DNA from: CAWAND01 sp963783335
Lineage (GTDB): Bacteria > Chloroflexota > Anaerolineae > Anaerolineales > E44-bin32
Assembly (NCBI GenBank): GCA_963783335.1
Contig: CAWAND010000004.1
Span: forward strand, 1-64,000
DNA length: 64,000 nt
Reading direction: 5' to 3'
The notes under the pieces were generated by a model. The model was not told where the DNA came from, did not search any database, and saw nothing but the letters and a program-made list of their open reading frames with translations. A program made the position numbers and the translations under genes. Below, piece after piece: positions 56,566 through 64,000 of the stretch (position 1 is the first letter of the stretch; every line of letters begins with the position of its first letter).

Positions 56566-56945
56566 ACTACCTGACGGCGCAGCAGATTCTCTTCCTCCAT
56601 GCGCGGCTGAACGATGAGACGGGAGGGAGTCATGGCCTCAGGGATTTGGCACTTCTGATCTCCGCCGTCGAGCGCCCGAAGGCCAGCTATCAGGGGCAAG
56701 ACCTCTACCCTGACCTGTTTCACAAAGCTGCCGCGCTGATGCATTCCCTTATACAGAATCACGCCTTCCTGGATGGCAACAAAGGAACCGGCCTGGGTGC
56801 TGCCGCGCTCCTTCTCATGGCAAACGGGGTCCAACTTACGACGACTAATGATCAGGTTGAGGGGATGGCGATGGCTGTCGCCCGAGGCGAAAGAGCCGTT
56901 GACGAGTTGGCCGAGTGGCTGGCGGAACACAGCAGCCGTATTTGA
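56562..56945 (+). CDS. doc: Doc/Fic-family death-on-curing toxin with altered motif
   Basis: 127 residues. Doc toxins phosphorylate EF-Tu and stop translation. The family layout is present: YLTAQQILFLHARLNDETGG, GLRDLALLISAVERPKASYQ and LYPDLFHKAAALMHSLIQNH. The active-site motif reads HAFLDGNKGTGL where Doc normally has HxFxDGNKRT; Arg is replaced by Gly. The catalytic His, the Asp and the GNK loop are kept, so activity may be weakened rather than lost. Confidence 0.88.
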   Translation: MNYLTAQQILFLHARLNDETGGSHGLRDLALLISAVERPKASYQGQDLYPDLFHKAAALMHSLIQNHAFLDGNKGTGLGAAALLLMANGVQLTTTNDQVEGMAMAVARGERAVDELAEWLAEHSSRI

Positions 56946-57144
56946 GGCAAGCTGAGCAAAGAGATATTGCCAGAGGGGCAGTCTGCCGGTCGGATCCTGC
57001 GCCTTTCAAAGGGTTTGTCGCGGATTTGCACGAGTAGGACCTGATCCATATCGCACAATCAGGTCTCGCCAAAGCATTAATCGGGAAGTGACTGTCGTGC
57101 CTACCCATCACCGCGGCTGAGCGCCCGCGCCAGGCTTTGGTTGG

Positions 57145-57252
57145 TGGGGTTCTTGGCGGCGATACGATTGCTTCGTCGGCTGCCGCCGCCTCGCAATGAC
57201 ACCCCCTCCAATTGTCATTGGAGCAAGCAGGGCGAGCGTGGCAATCGTTTGG
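57145..57252. repeat. Dispersed repeat family A, copy 7
   Basis: TACGATTGCTTCGTCGGCTG, then CCGCCGCCTCGCAATGACAC, then TTGTCATTGGAGCAAGCAGG and GCGAGCGTGGCAATCGTTTG. Two half-elements face outward with CTCGCAATGACA and TGTCATTGGAG at the junction. The flanks from 56946 to 57377 hold no other gene. Confidence 0.7.
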
Positions 57253-57377
57253 GGAACAAGCCGCCGGCACAGACCAGAGCACCAAGCCTTCCACGATAAG
57301 ACGCTTGCTCCCCCAATCAACCCAGGGGCAGGCCGGATCCGCGAACCCACCAGGTCCCGACAGTTTCGTCTGGTAGA

Positions 57378-57413
57378 TTGACAGTAATTACTGTTAGGAT
57401 TACACTAATCCTA
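57378..57413 (+). promoter_or_regulatory. Leaderless-type promoter with two perfect palindromes before merR
   Basis: TTGACA (57378-57383) and TACACT (57401-57406) are 17 bases apart. ACAGTAATTACTGT (57381-57394) is a perfect palindrome in the spacer. TAGGATTA-CAC-TAATCCTA (57395-57413) is a second perfect inverted repeat that covers the -10 box and ends on the A of the start codon. Transcription should begin at about 57412-57414, on the ATG itself. Confidence 0.72.
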
Positions 57414-57988
57414 TGTTTGACGATTTGCGACGGCTTCAGGGGAAAACGTTCGACCTGCATGGCCTGGCGCTGGCGGTCAACCGCCAGGTCGCCCAGGCAG
57501 GATGGTCACCCGATGACGAGCGGGTGGCGGCGCAGCTCGACGCCCGCACCATCCGCTACTACCAGACGCTCGGTTTGGTGTCCAGGCCGGAGCGTTACGA
57601 CGGTCGGCGGGCCAGGTACGGCTACGGGCACCTGCTCCAGCTCGTAGCCCTCAAAGCCCTCCAGGCGCAGGGACTCAGTCTGGAGCAGATCCGGGCCTGG
57701 CTCCCGGACCAGCCTGTGGCCGCCCTGCAGGCCGCCTTGGCCGGCTCTCTCGCGCACGGGCGCGGGTTCGGGAAGGTCGCCCCGTCTGGCGCATCAGGCG
57801 CCATGCTTGGCCCGGAGGGGAACCGCAATAACCGCCAGGGGGAGGCCGCCTCGCGGCCTCAAATGCCGGGCGATCTCTCGGCCTTTCGGCTTGCCCCGGG
57901 CGTTGACCTGCTGATCGACCCGGTTCAAGTTCTCGATCCCCAGGACCTGGCCCGGCGCCTCCAAGCTGCCCTGGAAGGGCAGGGTTGA
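57413..57988 (+). CDS. MerR-family regulator
   Basis: 191 residues. The MerR winged helix lies at about residues 45-95: ARTIRYYQTLGLVSRPERYD, GRRARYGYGHLLQLVALKAL, QAQGLSLEQIRAWL. The N-terminal 40 residues (FDLHGLALAVNRQVAQAGW) are longer than usual before the helix-turn-helix. The C-terminal part holds no Cys pair, so metal sensing is unlikely. It has no ribosome site and its mRNA probably starts at the ATG. The ROK kinase gene follows after one base, so the pair is an operon and the regulator probably controls it. Confidence 0.87.
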   Translation: MFDDLRRLQGKTFDLHGLALAVNRQVAQAGWSPDDERVAAQLDARTIRYYQTLGLVSRPERYDGRRARYGYGHLLQLVALKALQAQGLSLEQIRAWLPDQPVAALQAALAGSLAHGRGFGKVAPSGASGAMLGPEGNRNNRQGEAASRPQMPGDLSAFRLAPGVDLLIDPVQVLDPQDLARRLQAALEGQG

Positions 57989-57989
57989 G

Positions 57990-58907
57990 ATGCCTGTGTT
58001 TGGCGGAGTTGAGGCGGGGGGCACCAAGTTTGTCTGTGCCGTGGCCACTGCGCCGGACGATGTACGCGCCGAAACCCGCATCTTGACCACCTCTCCCGAC
58101 GAGACCCTTGGATACGTGCTGGCCTTTTTTGACCACTACGGCCCGGTGGATGCGATCGGGATCAGCGCCTTTGGGCCGTTGGATCTGCGACTCGAATCCC
58201 CCACCTGGGGCCATTTGAGATCAACACCCAAGGCCGGTTGGGCGGGGACCGATCTCGTCGGTCCGATCCGCGACCGCTTTCATGTTCCCGTGGCCATCGA
58301 CACCGACGTGAATGGGGCCGCGGTGGGGGAAGGGCGCTGGGGCGCGGCCCAAGGGCTGAGCACATTTGTCTATCTCACGGTGGGAACAGGCATTGGCGGC
58401 GGGGCGATCGTCGATGGGCGGCCGCTCCATGGTCTGATGCACCCCGAGATGGGGCACATGTTGGTCCCCCACGACTGGTCCCGCGATCCCTTTTCCGGTG
58501 TCTGCCCCTATCACGGTGACTGCTTGGAAGGGCTGGCGTCAGGGCCGGCCATCGAAGCGCGCTGGGGAGAGGCGCCGGAGGCCCTACCCCTTGAACATGC
58601 CGCCTGGCCGTTGGAAGCCGCCTACCTGGCGAGCGGTGTGGTCAACATCATGCTGGCACTCTCACCGGAGCGCCTGATCATGGGTGGCGGCGTGATGCAG
58701 CAAGCGGGGTTGATTGGCGCCGTGCGACGGGAGGTCAGGGCGCTGCTGAACGATTACCTGGATGTGCCTGCCATGACGGCCGGGCTGGAAAGGGCCATTG
58801 TGGTCCCGGATCTCGGCCGGCGCTCGGGGGTGTTGGGTGCGGTTGCCCTGGCCGAGGCGGCGCTCAAGGCATCCCAAGATGCGCCGCCAACCAACGATGC
58901 AGCGTAG
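57990..58907 (+). CDS. ROK-family fructokinase-like sugar kinase
   Basis: 305 residues. ROK hallmarks: phosphate loop FGGVEAGGTKFVCAV at the start, catalytic Asp region VAIDTDVNGAAVGEGRWGAA, VYLTVGTGIGGGAIVDGRPL and the zinc site HPEMGHM ... CPYHGDCLEGLASGPAI. This pattern is typical of the YdhR/ScrK fructokinase branch, so fructose 6-phosphate is the likely product, with mannose as an alternative. It starts one base after the MerR stop. Confidence 0.9.
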   Translation: MPVFGGVEAGGTKFVCAVATAPDDVRAETRILTTSPDETLGYVLAFFDHYGPVDAIGISAFGPLDLRLESPTWGHLRSTPKAGWAGTDLVGPIRDRFHVPVAIDTDVNGAAVGEGRWGAAQGLSTFVYLTVGTGIGGGAIVDGRPLHGLMHPEMGHMLVPHDWSRDPFSGVCPYHGDCLEGLASGPAIEARWGEAPEALPLEHAAWPLEAAYLASGVVNIMLALSPERLIMGGGVMQQAGLIGAVRREVRALLNDYLDVPAMTAGLERAIVVPDLGRRSGVLGAVALAEAALKASQDAPPTNDAA

Positions 58908-59009
58908 GGGCGGCATCGCCCTGGGAGCCCATCACCGGCTCGTTCATAGGTTGACAAGTGACCCGCAGGTTGTTGTGGCGAGGCTCTTCTCTCGCAGACC
59001 TGGCGTGGC

Positions 59010-59441
59010 TTAGGCGCCGCGTTTATGGCCGTTCCGCCGCCAAGGCGCACGAAGCTCGGCCGTGGTGGGGAGGGGGAAATAGCGCCGAAGGATGTCGCGC
59101 AGCTGTTTGGCGGTGAAGGGCTTGGTCAGGAATTCGGTTGCACCGGCCGCCAGGGCGGCCTCACGATCACCAGCCATCGCTTTGGCGCTGGCGATCAAGA
59201 TCGGCTCGTCGGCGAAGGCCGACTCTTCGCGCAGGCGCCGGGCGAACTGCAATCCATCTATGTCGGGCATCATGATGTCGATGATGAACATATCCGGTCG
59301 GAGGCCGCCGATAAGCTCGAGGGCCTGGGTGACGTTGTGGGCCATCACCACTTCAACGCCGTAGTCCTCCAGCACCAGCCGGATCACATCCGTGTACACA
59401 ACCTCATCGTCAACCACCATGACCACGGGACGTTTGTACAT
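59010..59441 (-). CDS. Single-domain response regulator (receiver)
   Basis: 143 residues. CheY-like receiver: acidic pair in VVMVVDDEVVYTDV, phospho-acceptor Asp in MFIIDIMMPDIDGLQ, Ala/Ser switch in ILIASAKAMAG and Lys in FLTKPFTAKQL. A short basic tail (APWRRNGHKRGA) and no output domain suggest that it signals by protein contact. No histidine kinase gene is nearby. Confidence 0.92.
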   Translation of the reverse strand: MYKRPVVMVVDDEVVYTDVIRLVLEDYGVEVVMAHNVTQALELIGGLRPDMFIIDIMMPDIDGLQFARRLREESAFADEPILIASAKAMAGDREAALAAGATEFLTKPFTAKQLRDILRRYFPLPTTAELRAPWRRNGHKRGA

Positions 59442-59840
59442 GCGGTGTCGTCTCCTCGTCGAGAGCTAGCCGCTAATCGTGTGGAGGCATCCGGCCGCTG
59501 AGAGCATCGACCCGGCAAGGGCACGGCTGCCTGCAAGTGGCTGGCGCGTGTCTGCCAGGAAGGCGGCCGGCGCCGCCAAGCACTCCCAGTTTAGCGTCTA
59601 GAAACGCTTTGGCCGCCTTACAACCACCCTTCAGTCGTCTGTACCGGCTGGTCTCTTACTGAAACAAGGGCTCGGCTTGGCTCCTGGAACCCGGCAGGGG
59701 GCCCTCAACCATGGATTATGATGGTTGCCGGACGCGTTTGAGGCGATGTCCACGTCAACCATCCACGCAAGAGAACTGCGCATAGGCACCGAGAACGATG
59801 CTCGCTGGCCACATTATGTAAATAACTCAAAGACGGGGAG
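59442..59840. other. Divergent intergenic region
   Basis: About 400 bases between the response regulator (minus) and the ADP-ribosylglycohydrolase (plus). The AT-richer stretch at 59812-59833 just before the plus gene may hold its -10 region. No repeat or palindrome is clear. Confidence 0.45.
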
Positions 59841-60794
59841 ATGAAGATGGTCGAGGACCCGATCAAAGGTCGTTTCCGAGGTGCGATGCTCGGGCTGGCG
59901 GCGGGTGACGCCCTGGGAACGGCGCTCGAGTTCAAGGCGCCAGGGACTTTCGAGCCCATCACCGACATGGTGGGTGGGGGTCCCTTTCATCTGCAGCCAG
60001 GGCAGTGGACGGATGATACGTCGATGGCCCTTTGCCTGGCGGCCAGTCTTGTCGCATGCGGTGGATTCGACGCTCGCGACCAGGTGGAGCGATACCTGCG
60101 CTGGTTCGGGGAGGGCTACATGTCATCCACCGGCGCGTGCTTTGATATTGGGGCGACCGTGCGGACCGCGCTGGGTATCTATCGGCAGACCGGCGAGCCC
60201 TTCTCCGGACCGACCCACACCCACAGCGCCGGCAACGGGTCGATCATGCGCCTGGCCCCGATCCCGCTGTTCTACGTGGCACATCCAAAGCAGGCGATCG
60301 CAATGGCCGCCCGCAGCTCGCGCACGACCCATGGCGCGGTTGAGGCCGTCGACGCTTGCCGCTACATGGCCGGGTTGATCGTGGGCGGACTGCAGGGCCG
60401 TCCGAAGGACGAACTGCTCTCACCGGGTTTCAGCCCAGCGCCTGAATTGTGGCAGTCTGAACCACTCGCGCCGGCCATCGCCGAGATCGCTGGGGGCTCA
60501 TTCAAGTCCAAAGACCCTCCGGAAATCCGGGCCAGCGGGTATGTGGTGAAGAGTCTTGAGGCCGCCCTGTGGGCCTTTGACCGCTCACAGAACTTTCGCC
60601 AGGGCGCCCTGATGGCGGTCAATCTGGGCGATGATGCGGACACAACCGGCGCTGTCTACGGTCAACTGGCGGGCGCTTTCTACGGTGAGGCCGGCATTCC
60701 GGCCGCGTGGACGGGGAAGCTGGCGATGCGCCAGACCATCCTCGAGCTGGCGGACGGGTTGTGGCGAGGTTCGAAGCAGGCCGACTTAGGTTGA
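59841..60794 (+). CDS. ADP-ribosylglycohydrolase (DraG/ARH family)
   Basis: 317 residues, all-alpha fold. Two magnesium-binding motifs are visible: GQWTDDTSMALCLAASL near residue 55 and NLGDDADTTGAVYGQLAGA near residue 262; the start RFRGAMLGLAAGDALGTALE is also typical. Such enzymes remove ADP-ribose from proteins, nucleic acids or small molecules. No ADP-ribosyltransferase gene is seen in the window, so the target is unknown. ACGGGGAG lies before the ATG at 59841; the ATG at 59847 is also possible. Confidence 0.92.
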   Translation: MKMVEDPIKGRFRGAMLGLAAGDALGTALEFKAPGTFEPITDMVGGGPFHLQPGQWTDDTSMALCLAASLVACGGFDARDQVERYLRWFGEGYMSSTGACFDIGATVRTALGIYRQTGEPFSGPTHTHSAGNGSIMRLAPIPLFYVAHPKQAIAMAARSSRTTHGAVEAVDACRYMAGLIVGGLQGRPKDELLSPGFSPAPELWQSEPLAPAIAEIAGGSFKSKDPPEIRASGYVVKSLEAALWAFDRSQNFRQGALMAVNLGDDADTTGAVYGQLAGAFYGEAGIPAAWTGKLAMRQTILELADGLWRGSKQADLG

Positions 60795-60819
60795 TCTGAG
60801 TCGGGATCCAGCCGGGGCT

Positions 60820-61788
60820 CTAGCCTCCAGACAAGAAAGGCAGGGGGTAACGAGCGATCAGGGGTGCGATCAGCGCCCAGGTGAGCCAGGCGCCGGCGGC
60901 GAAATTCAAGGTGAACAGGCCGCGGGACTGAAGCATGCCGCTGGCCTCGGTGGGTTGGCTGCCGCGCATATCGCTCGTGCTGCCCAACCTCAGGCTGATC
61001 AGCATTCCAGCCAGGCCGGCCAGGCCCAAGCCCAGTGGAAAATGCCCGTGAAGGGCCGCTTCCACCACCAGCAGGACCGCCAGGCCCACCGCCATATACA
61101 TCAGGCCGCGCGTCGTACGCTGTCCCACCAGCCCCGCCGTGTTGCGGAGCCCGGCCAACTGATCAACTTCAAAATCGCGAAGTTGATTGTAGAGCTGCCC
61201 GTAGGCGGAAAAAGCGGCTGCCGCGCCGGCCATGTACCAGCCCCCGAACAAGCGCTCGTCATAAAGGCTGGACCCAGCCAATACCAGCAGGCCGCCGAGC
61301 ATGAGCGCGTGCGAAACAACGTCGACAACAGGGTAGGCCTTGAGCCGGATCGCCCGCCACGAATAGAGGTGCCCCAGCGCGAGGGTCGTCAGGCCGATGG
61401 CCGCCACCGATGGCCCTGCCCACAGGTACAGCCCGCCCGATGCCGCCCCGACGAGTGCCGTGAGCCAGCGAGCCGCCCGCACGCTCAGACCGCCGGAGCA
61501 AATCACGTTCGTGGCCGCCCGCTCAGGGTCAACCGCGTCGTTGGGTGCGTCCTCGATGTCGTTCAGCATGAAGGCGTATGTCACCGCCAGGATGTTGGCG
61601 GCCAGCACGATGGCCAGCCGGCCGTCAAGTGGGGCGGCTTGCGCACGTGCGGCCAGCAATGCCCCCAGCAGGGTCAGCGGGAAAACGAAGGGGATGTGCT
61701 CCTCGGCCCGGGTGAGCCGATGGATCGCGGACCGGGCACGGTAGCCCTTGCCGGCCGTGCCCGTCGCTCGTCTCAATAGGCTTGACAT
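60820..61788 (-). CDS. UbiA-family prenyltransferase
   Basis: 322 residues with eight or nine helices. Two Asp-rich motifs that bind prenyl diphosphate are present: FMLNDIEDAPNDAVD (NDxxDxxxD) and YNQLRDFEVDQLAGLRNT. It should attach a prenyl chain to an aromatic or other acceptor in the membrane (quinone, chlorin or lipid pathways). No quinone pathway neighbour is in the window, so the acceptor is unknown. The gene converges on the ADP-ribosylglycohydrolase gene. Confidence 0.9.
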   Translation of the reverse strand: MSSLLRRATGTAGKGYRARSAIHRLTRAEEHIPFVFPLTLLGALLAARAQAAPLDGRLAIVLAANILAVTYAFMLNDIEDAPNDAVDPERAATNVICSGGLSVRAARWLTALVGAASGGLYLWAGPSVAAIGLTTLALGHLYSWRAIRLKAYPVVDVVSHALMLGGLLVLAGSSLYDERLFGGWYMAGAAAAFSAYGQLYNQLRDFEVDQLAGLRNTAGLVGQRTTRGLMYMAVGLAVLLVVEAALHGHFPLGLGLAGLAGMLISLRLGSTSDMRGSQPTEASGMLQSRGLFTLNFAAGAWLTWALIAPLIARYPLPFLSGG

Positions 61789-61978
61789 CCGGTCATGATA
61801 GTCATGTTTCCTATTTGTGCCACTCTTGTGGGGAGGGGTGAACAGCCGTGGAACTCATCTTGCTATCGCAGCCCGACACGGACCAACTGAGGCTAGGCCA
61901 GCGCGGACCGAACGCATTCCAACCGAGAATGTGGAGAATCCGGTGATGGCCCGTACCCTATGCAAGCCAGACCAGACC

Positions 61979-61987
61979 TGTTATGAT
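61979..61987 (+). promoter_or_regulatory. Extended -10 promoter candidate for the cold-shock gene
   Basis: TGTTATGAT is an extended -10 element (TGnTATGAT). It would start an mRNA near 61994 with a leader of about 145 bases before the csp ATG. Long structured leaders are common for cold-shock genes. No good -35 box is seen, as expected for an extended -10 promoter. Confidence 0.5.
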
Positions 61988-62035
61988 GAATCTAAGTAGG
62001 TTGCAAGCAGGTTCTGTCTGAGAGTCGAGTATCTT

Positions 62036-62066
62036 TGGCCCGAGCTGCCCAACGCTCGGGCCCTTT
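62036..62066 (+). terminator. Terminator-like hairpin in the csp leader
   Basis: GGCCCGAGC pairs fully with GCTCGGGCC around TGCCCAAC, followed by CTTTTGTT. It looks like an intrinsic terminator yet lies between the proposed promoter and the csp start codon, so it may act as an attenuator. If the promoter call is wrong it could simply end an upstream transcript. Confidence 0.55.
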
Positions 62067-62139
62067 TGTTGGGACCGACCGCCGAGAACAGGCAATGCGC
62101 CTCAAAATCGAGCAAAGCCTTACAAGGAGGCACACAGCA

Positions 62140-62349
62140 ATGTCTGAAAGAATTAACGGTACGGTCAAATGGTTCAATGGTGAAAAGGGCTACGGCTTCA
62201 TCGCCCGCGAGAGCGGCGATGATGTCTTCGTCCACTACTCTGCGATCATGAGCGACGGATACCGCGATCTGGCCGAAGGCCAGAAAGTGGAGTTCGAGGT
62301 CGAGGCGTCCCCCAAGGGGCCGCACGCCGTGAACGTCAACGTCGTCTGA
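62140..62349 (+). CDS. Cold-shock protein (CspA family)
   Basis: 69 residues with an OB fold and both RNA-binding motifs: NGTVKWFNGEKGYGFIA (RNP1, KGYGFI) and DDVFVHYSAI (RNP2, VFVHY). It acts as an RNA chaperone that melts mRNA structure. AAGGAGG lies 9 bases before the ATG at 62140. A perfect intrinsic terminator follows. It is monocistronic. Confidence 0.96.
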   Translation: MSERINGTVKWFNGEKGYGFIARESGDDVFVHYSAIMSDGYRDLAEGQKVEFEVEASPKGPHAVNVNVV

Positions 62350-62372
62350 TTTCAGCTGACTTTGACTGCCAG

Positions 62373-62404
62373 AAGCCCCCGGGAAACCGGGGGCTTTTCT
62401 TTTT
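62373..62404 (+). terminator. Intrinsic terminator of the cold-shock gene
   Basis: AAGCCCCCGG and CCGGGGGCTT form a perfect 10-bp stem around a GAAA tetraloop, followed by TTCTTTTT. It lies 23 bases after the csp stop and is the clearest terminator in the window. Confidence 0.93.
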
Positions 62405-62682
62405 GTATCAAACATCTTGCATGCGCTCTTCCCAGATGTCAGTTCACAGCCCCTCGGCGAGGTTCAACTTGCGGTCGGTTGGTTCCATTGCCTATGGATG
62501 GTCCGAACTGCGGGCGACAGGGGACGATTATCGGCCGGCCCTGCCGGGGGCAGCCGGCGCCCAGGCGAGGGGTTCGCCTGACCTTGAGCCGGCGGTTTCC
62601 CGAAGCGACCGAAAGTGTGACCATGAGCTGGGGGATTGCCTCGGGAGGCACAGCCCCCGTACCCCGGTTGGTAGACCGTTGG

Positions 62683-63798
62683 CTAATCCGCCGCCAGCAA
62701 ATCCTTGAGCGGAGCCGCGAAGGCGGCGCTCTTTTCGTCGGGCGTGATCAGCCCAATCTCGGAAGGGCTGGAGACTCCCAATCCGAGTTTTGCGGCGCGT
62801 GCAATCTGCTCCTGCTCAAAGATCGGGCCCCTGGCCACGTCGGGCGTGGTGCCGTACCAGCGCAAAATGGCGACGCCCACGGCGTCCAGCGCCACGCGGT
62901 CCGTTGCGGCCAAGATGAGCCCCGGTGCGACGCGCGTGCCTCGGTCGGGGCCGCCGTCGATGAACGCCTGCATGGCATCCATCAGAATCAAATCGGGCTG
63001 GTAGGCGGTGTTGATTTCGGCGATCATCCGGCGTTGGTTGGCTGATCCGTGGAGTTCGTTCATGTAGTCGTGGCCTTCGCCCGGGATCCACCTTGCGGCC
63101 AGGCCGACCGAGTTCTTCAACGAGAGCGTGAACTGCCCTCCGAAGCGGTGCGTCTTGAGGCAGCAGGTTTGGACGACACCCTCCTTGGCCAGGACGGGGC
63201 GGGGCAAGGCAAACCCATATCGCCAATGGCTTGAGTCGGGCTGCATCAGGGTCCAGTCGTCGGCGCCAAGTTCGTCCAGCACCAAGGTCGACCACCCAAG
63301 CTCATCCGCCATGGCGAAGACGCCTTTGGATTGCATCACTGCTCGAGTGTCTCCCATCCCGCTGCGGTCGCCAACGGTCAGGTGATCCGCCCCCATCGCT
63401 TGCAGAGACTTTCCGAGCGCGAGCAGCGTGTCGGGGTGGGTGGAGCCTGGGAAAGGATCGGCGCTGTTAAAGTTGGGCTTGATGAACAGTGACTTCCCAC
63501 GGACCGAATCAACCTCCAACAACTCAAGGGCGCGCTTGGTGCCCTGCACGCGGTCGTCTGTCCGCACCATAACCACTCGGCCGGCGGGAAGGGACGTGGG
63601 GGTCGGAACGGCTGTCGGGGTGCTGGTTGGGGCTGCGGTGGGCTCTGAGGGTGGGTAAGGTGACGATGTTGGTGTTGGCTGTCCGGTGGGCTCAACGACC
63701 TGCGCCAGCCCCCCACAGGCGGACGCGGCCGCCGCGCCGGCTGCTGCGGCGGAGAGCTTGATGAATTCCCGGCGGTGAATCCGGTGTTCAGAGGTCAT
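62683..63798 (-). CDS. Tat-exported DUF362-family protein
   Basis: 371 residues. The start HRREFIKLSAAAAGAAAASA is a twin-Arg signal, followed by Cys-Gly (a possible lipobox) and a long Pro/Thr linker (about 35-70). The DUF362 body shows KSLFIKPNFNSADPFPGSTH, LTVGDRSGMGDTRAVMQSKG, QTCCLKTHRFGGQFTLSLKN and DLILMDAMQAFIDGGP. DUF362 proteins often go with Fe-S proteins, but no ferredoxin-type CxxCxxC motif is seen here. A CRP-like site lies 172 bases upstream. The function is unknown. Confidence 0.88.
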   Translation of the reverse strand: MTSEHRIHRREFIKLSAAAAGAAAASACGGLAQVVEPTGQPTPTSSPYPPSEPTAAPTSTPTAVPTPTSLPAGRVVMVRTDDRVQGTKRALELLEVDSVRGKSLFIKPNFNSADPFPGSTHPDTLLALGKSLQAMGADHLTVGDRSGMGDTRAVMQSKGVFAMADELGWSTLVLDELGADDWTLMQPDSSHWRYGFALPRPVLAKEGVVQTCCLKTHRFGGQFTLSLKNSVGLAARWIPGEGHDYMNELHGSANQRRMIAEINTAYQPDLILMDAMQAFIDGGPDRGTRVAPGLILAATDRVALDAVGVAILRWYGTTPDVARGPIFEQEQIARAAKLGLGVSSPSEIGLITPDEKSAAFAAPLKDLLAAD

Positions 63799-63969
63799 GG
63801 TATGGGCATTCTAGATGGACAGATCCATTTGCGCCATGCCTCGGCTTCTAACATCGAGAGCCCTGCGCCTTGCTGGGACCGGTCCGGCTGCGGTGCATCT
63901 TCGTCTCCTAATGCCATGCCCCATCTGGGCCATGGGAAAGCGCGCACAAAGTCATAGGTTCCGCCTGAT

Positions 63970-63985
63970 TGTGAAAATCCTCACA
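63970..63985. promoter_or_regulatory. CRP-like palindrome TGTGA-N6-TCACA, site 5
   Basis: GATTGTGAAAATCCTCACAA extends to TTGTGA/TCACAA. It is centred about 180 bases upstream of the DUF362 start and close to the right edge, so it may instead serve a gene beyond the window. Confidence 0.55.
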
Positions 63986-64000
63986 AAACGAGCGGGACGT

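Noticed and set aside
60820..61788. Assigning the UbiA protein to a defined quinone or chlorophyll pathway
   Set aside because: Both Asp motifs are clear but no pathway gene is nearby, so the acceptor cannot be named.
62405..62682. Small genes between the csp terminator and the DUF362 gene
   Set aside because: The open frames here lack ribosome sites and family features; the region is the shared 3' side of two convergent genes.
1..64000. CRISPR array, tRNA or rRNA genes
   Set aside because: No regularly spaced direct repeats and no cloverleaf or rRNA-like sequence were seen on either strand. A tRNAscan or Infernal run would be decisive.

Overview
The window is high-GC bacterial DNA that most likely comes from a Chloroflexota member, probably Anaerolineae-like. 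This is inferred from the gene content: many secreted lipoproteins with a Thr/Pro/Ala-rich stretch right after the lipobox Cys, paired DUF3160 lipoproteins, two F420-type luciferase-like oxidoreductases, DUF1475 and DUF4345 membrane proteins, and a glucosylglycerate cluster. No rRNA or tRNA gene was found, and no marker gene fixes the taxonomy.

Layout. 0-5 kb: the end of a membrane-anchored protein, a DUF3558-like lipoprotein, dispersed repeats, a frame-broken IS256-type element and an F420-type oxidoreductase. 5-21 kb: a defence island. It holds a DUF2726 nuclease with a C4 zinc finger, a complete type 1 BREX gene set (brxA, brxB, brxC, pglX, pglZ, brxL), a GmrSD/BrxU-like DUF262 nuclease and the tail of an HNH nuclease. 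The brxL product continues in frame into an AlbA_2-type domain. About 25 to 30 frame breaks, mostly one extra G or C, lie between 2.6 and 18.3 kb; about four lie in the other 48 kb.

21-36 kb: cell-surface and membrane functions: two DUF3160 lipoproteins, a CapA-type protein, a membrane adenylate cyclase, DegV, and a run of small membrane proteins with an alpha/beta hydrolase and an SRPBCC protein. 36-46 kb: a sugar cluster. A divergent glycerate 2-kinase and LacI regulator share a promoter with two palindromic operators. Then come an ABC sugar-binding lipoprotein, two permeases, a GT4 glycosyltransferase and a GH13_18 phosphorylase. Together they fit uptake and phosphorolysis of glucosylglycerate, giving glucose-1-phosphate and glycerate, with glycerate then phosphorylated. 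47-51.5 kb: three more glycosyltransferases, the last carrying a C-terminal cyclic-nucleotide-binding domain.

51.5-64 kb: a second F420-type oxidoreductase, an SHMT-like PLP enzyme, a GH26 mannanase, an AbrB/Doc toxin-antitoxin pair, a MerR-ROK sugar kinase operon with a probably leaderless promoter, a single-domain response regulator, an ADP-ribosylglycohydrolase, a UbiA prenyltransferase, a cold-shock protein with a structured leader and a perfect terminator, and a Tat-exported DUF362 protein.

Two signals cross these regions. Five intergenic sites fit TGTGA-N6-TCACA, the CRP-type palindrome, and the window also encodes an adenylate cyclase and a glycosyltransferase with a cNMP domain. A dispersed element with CATTGCGAG/CTCGCAATG ends recurs in at least seven intergenic places.
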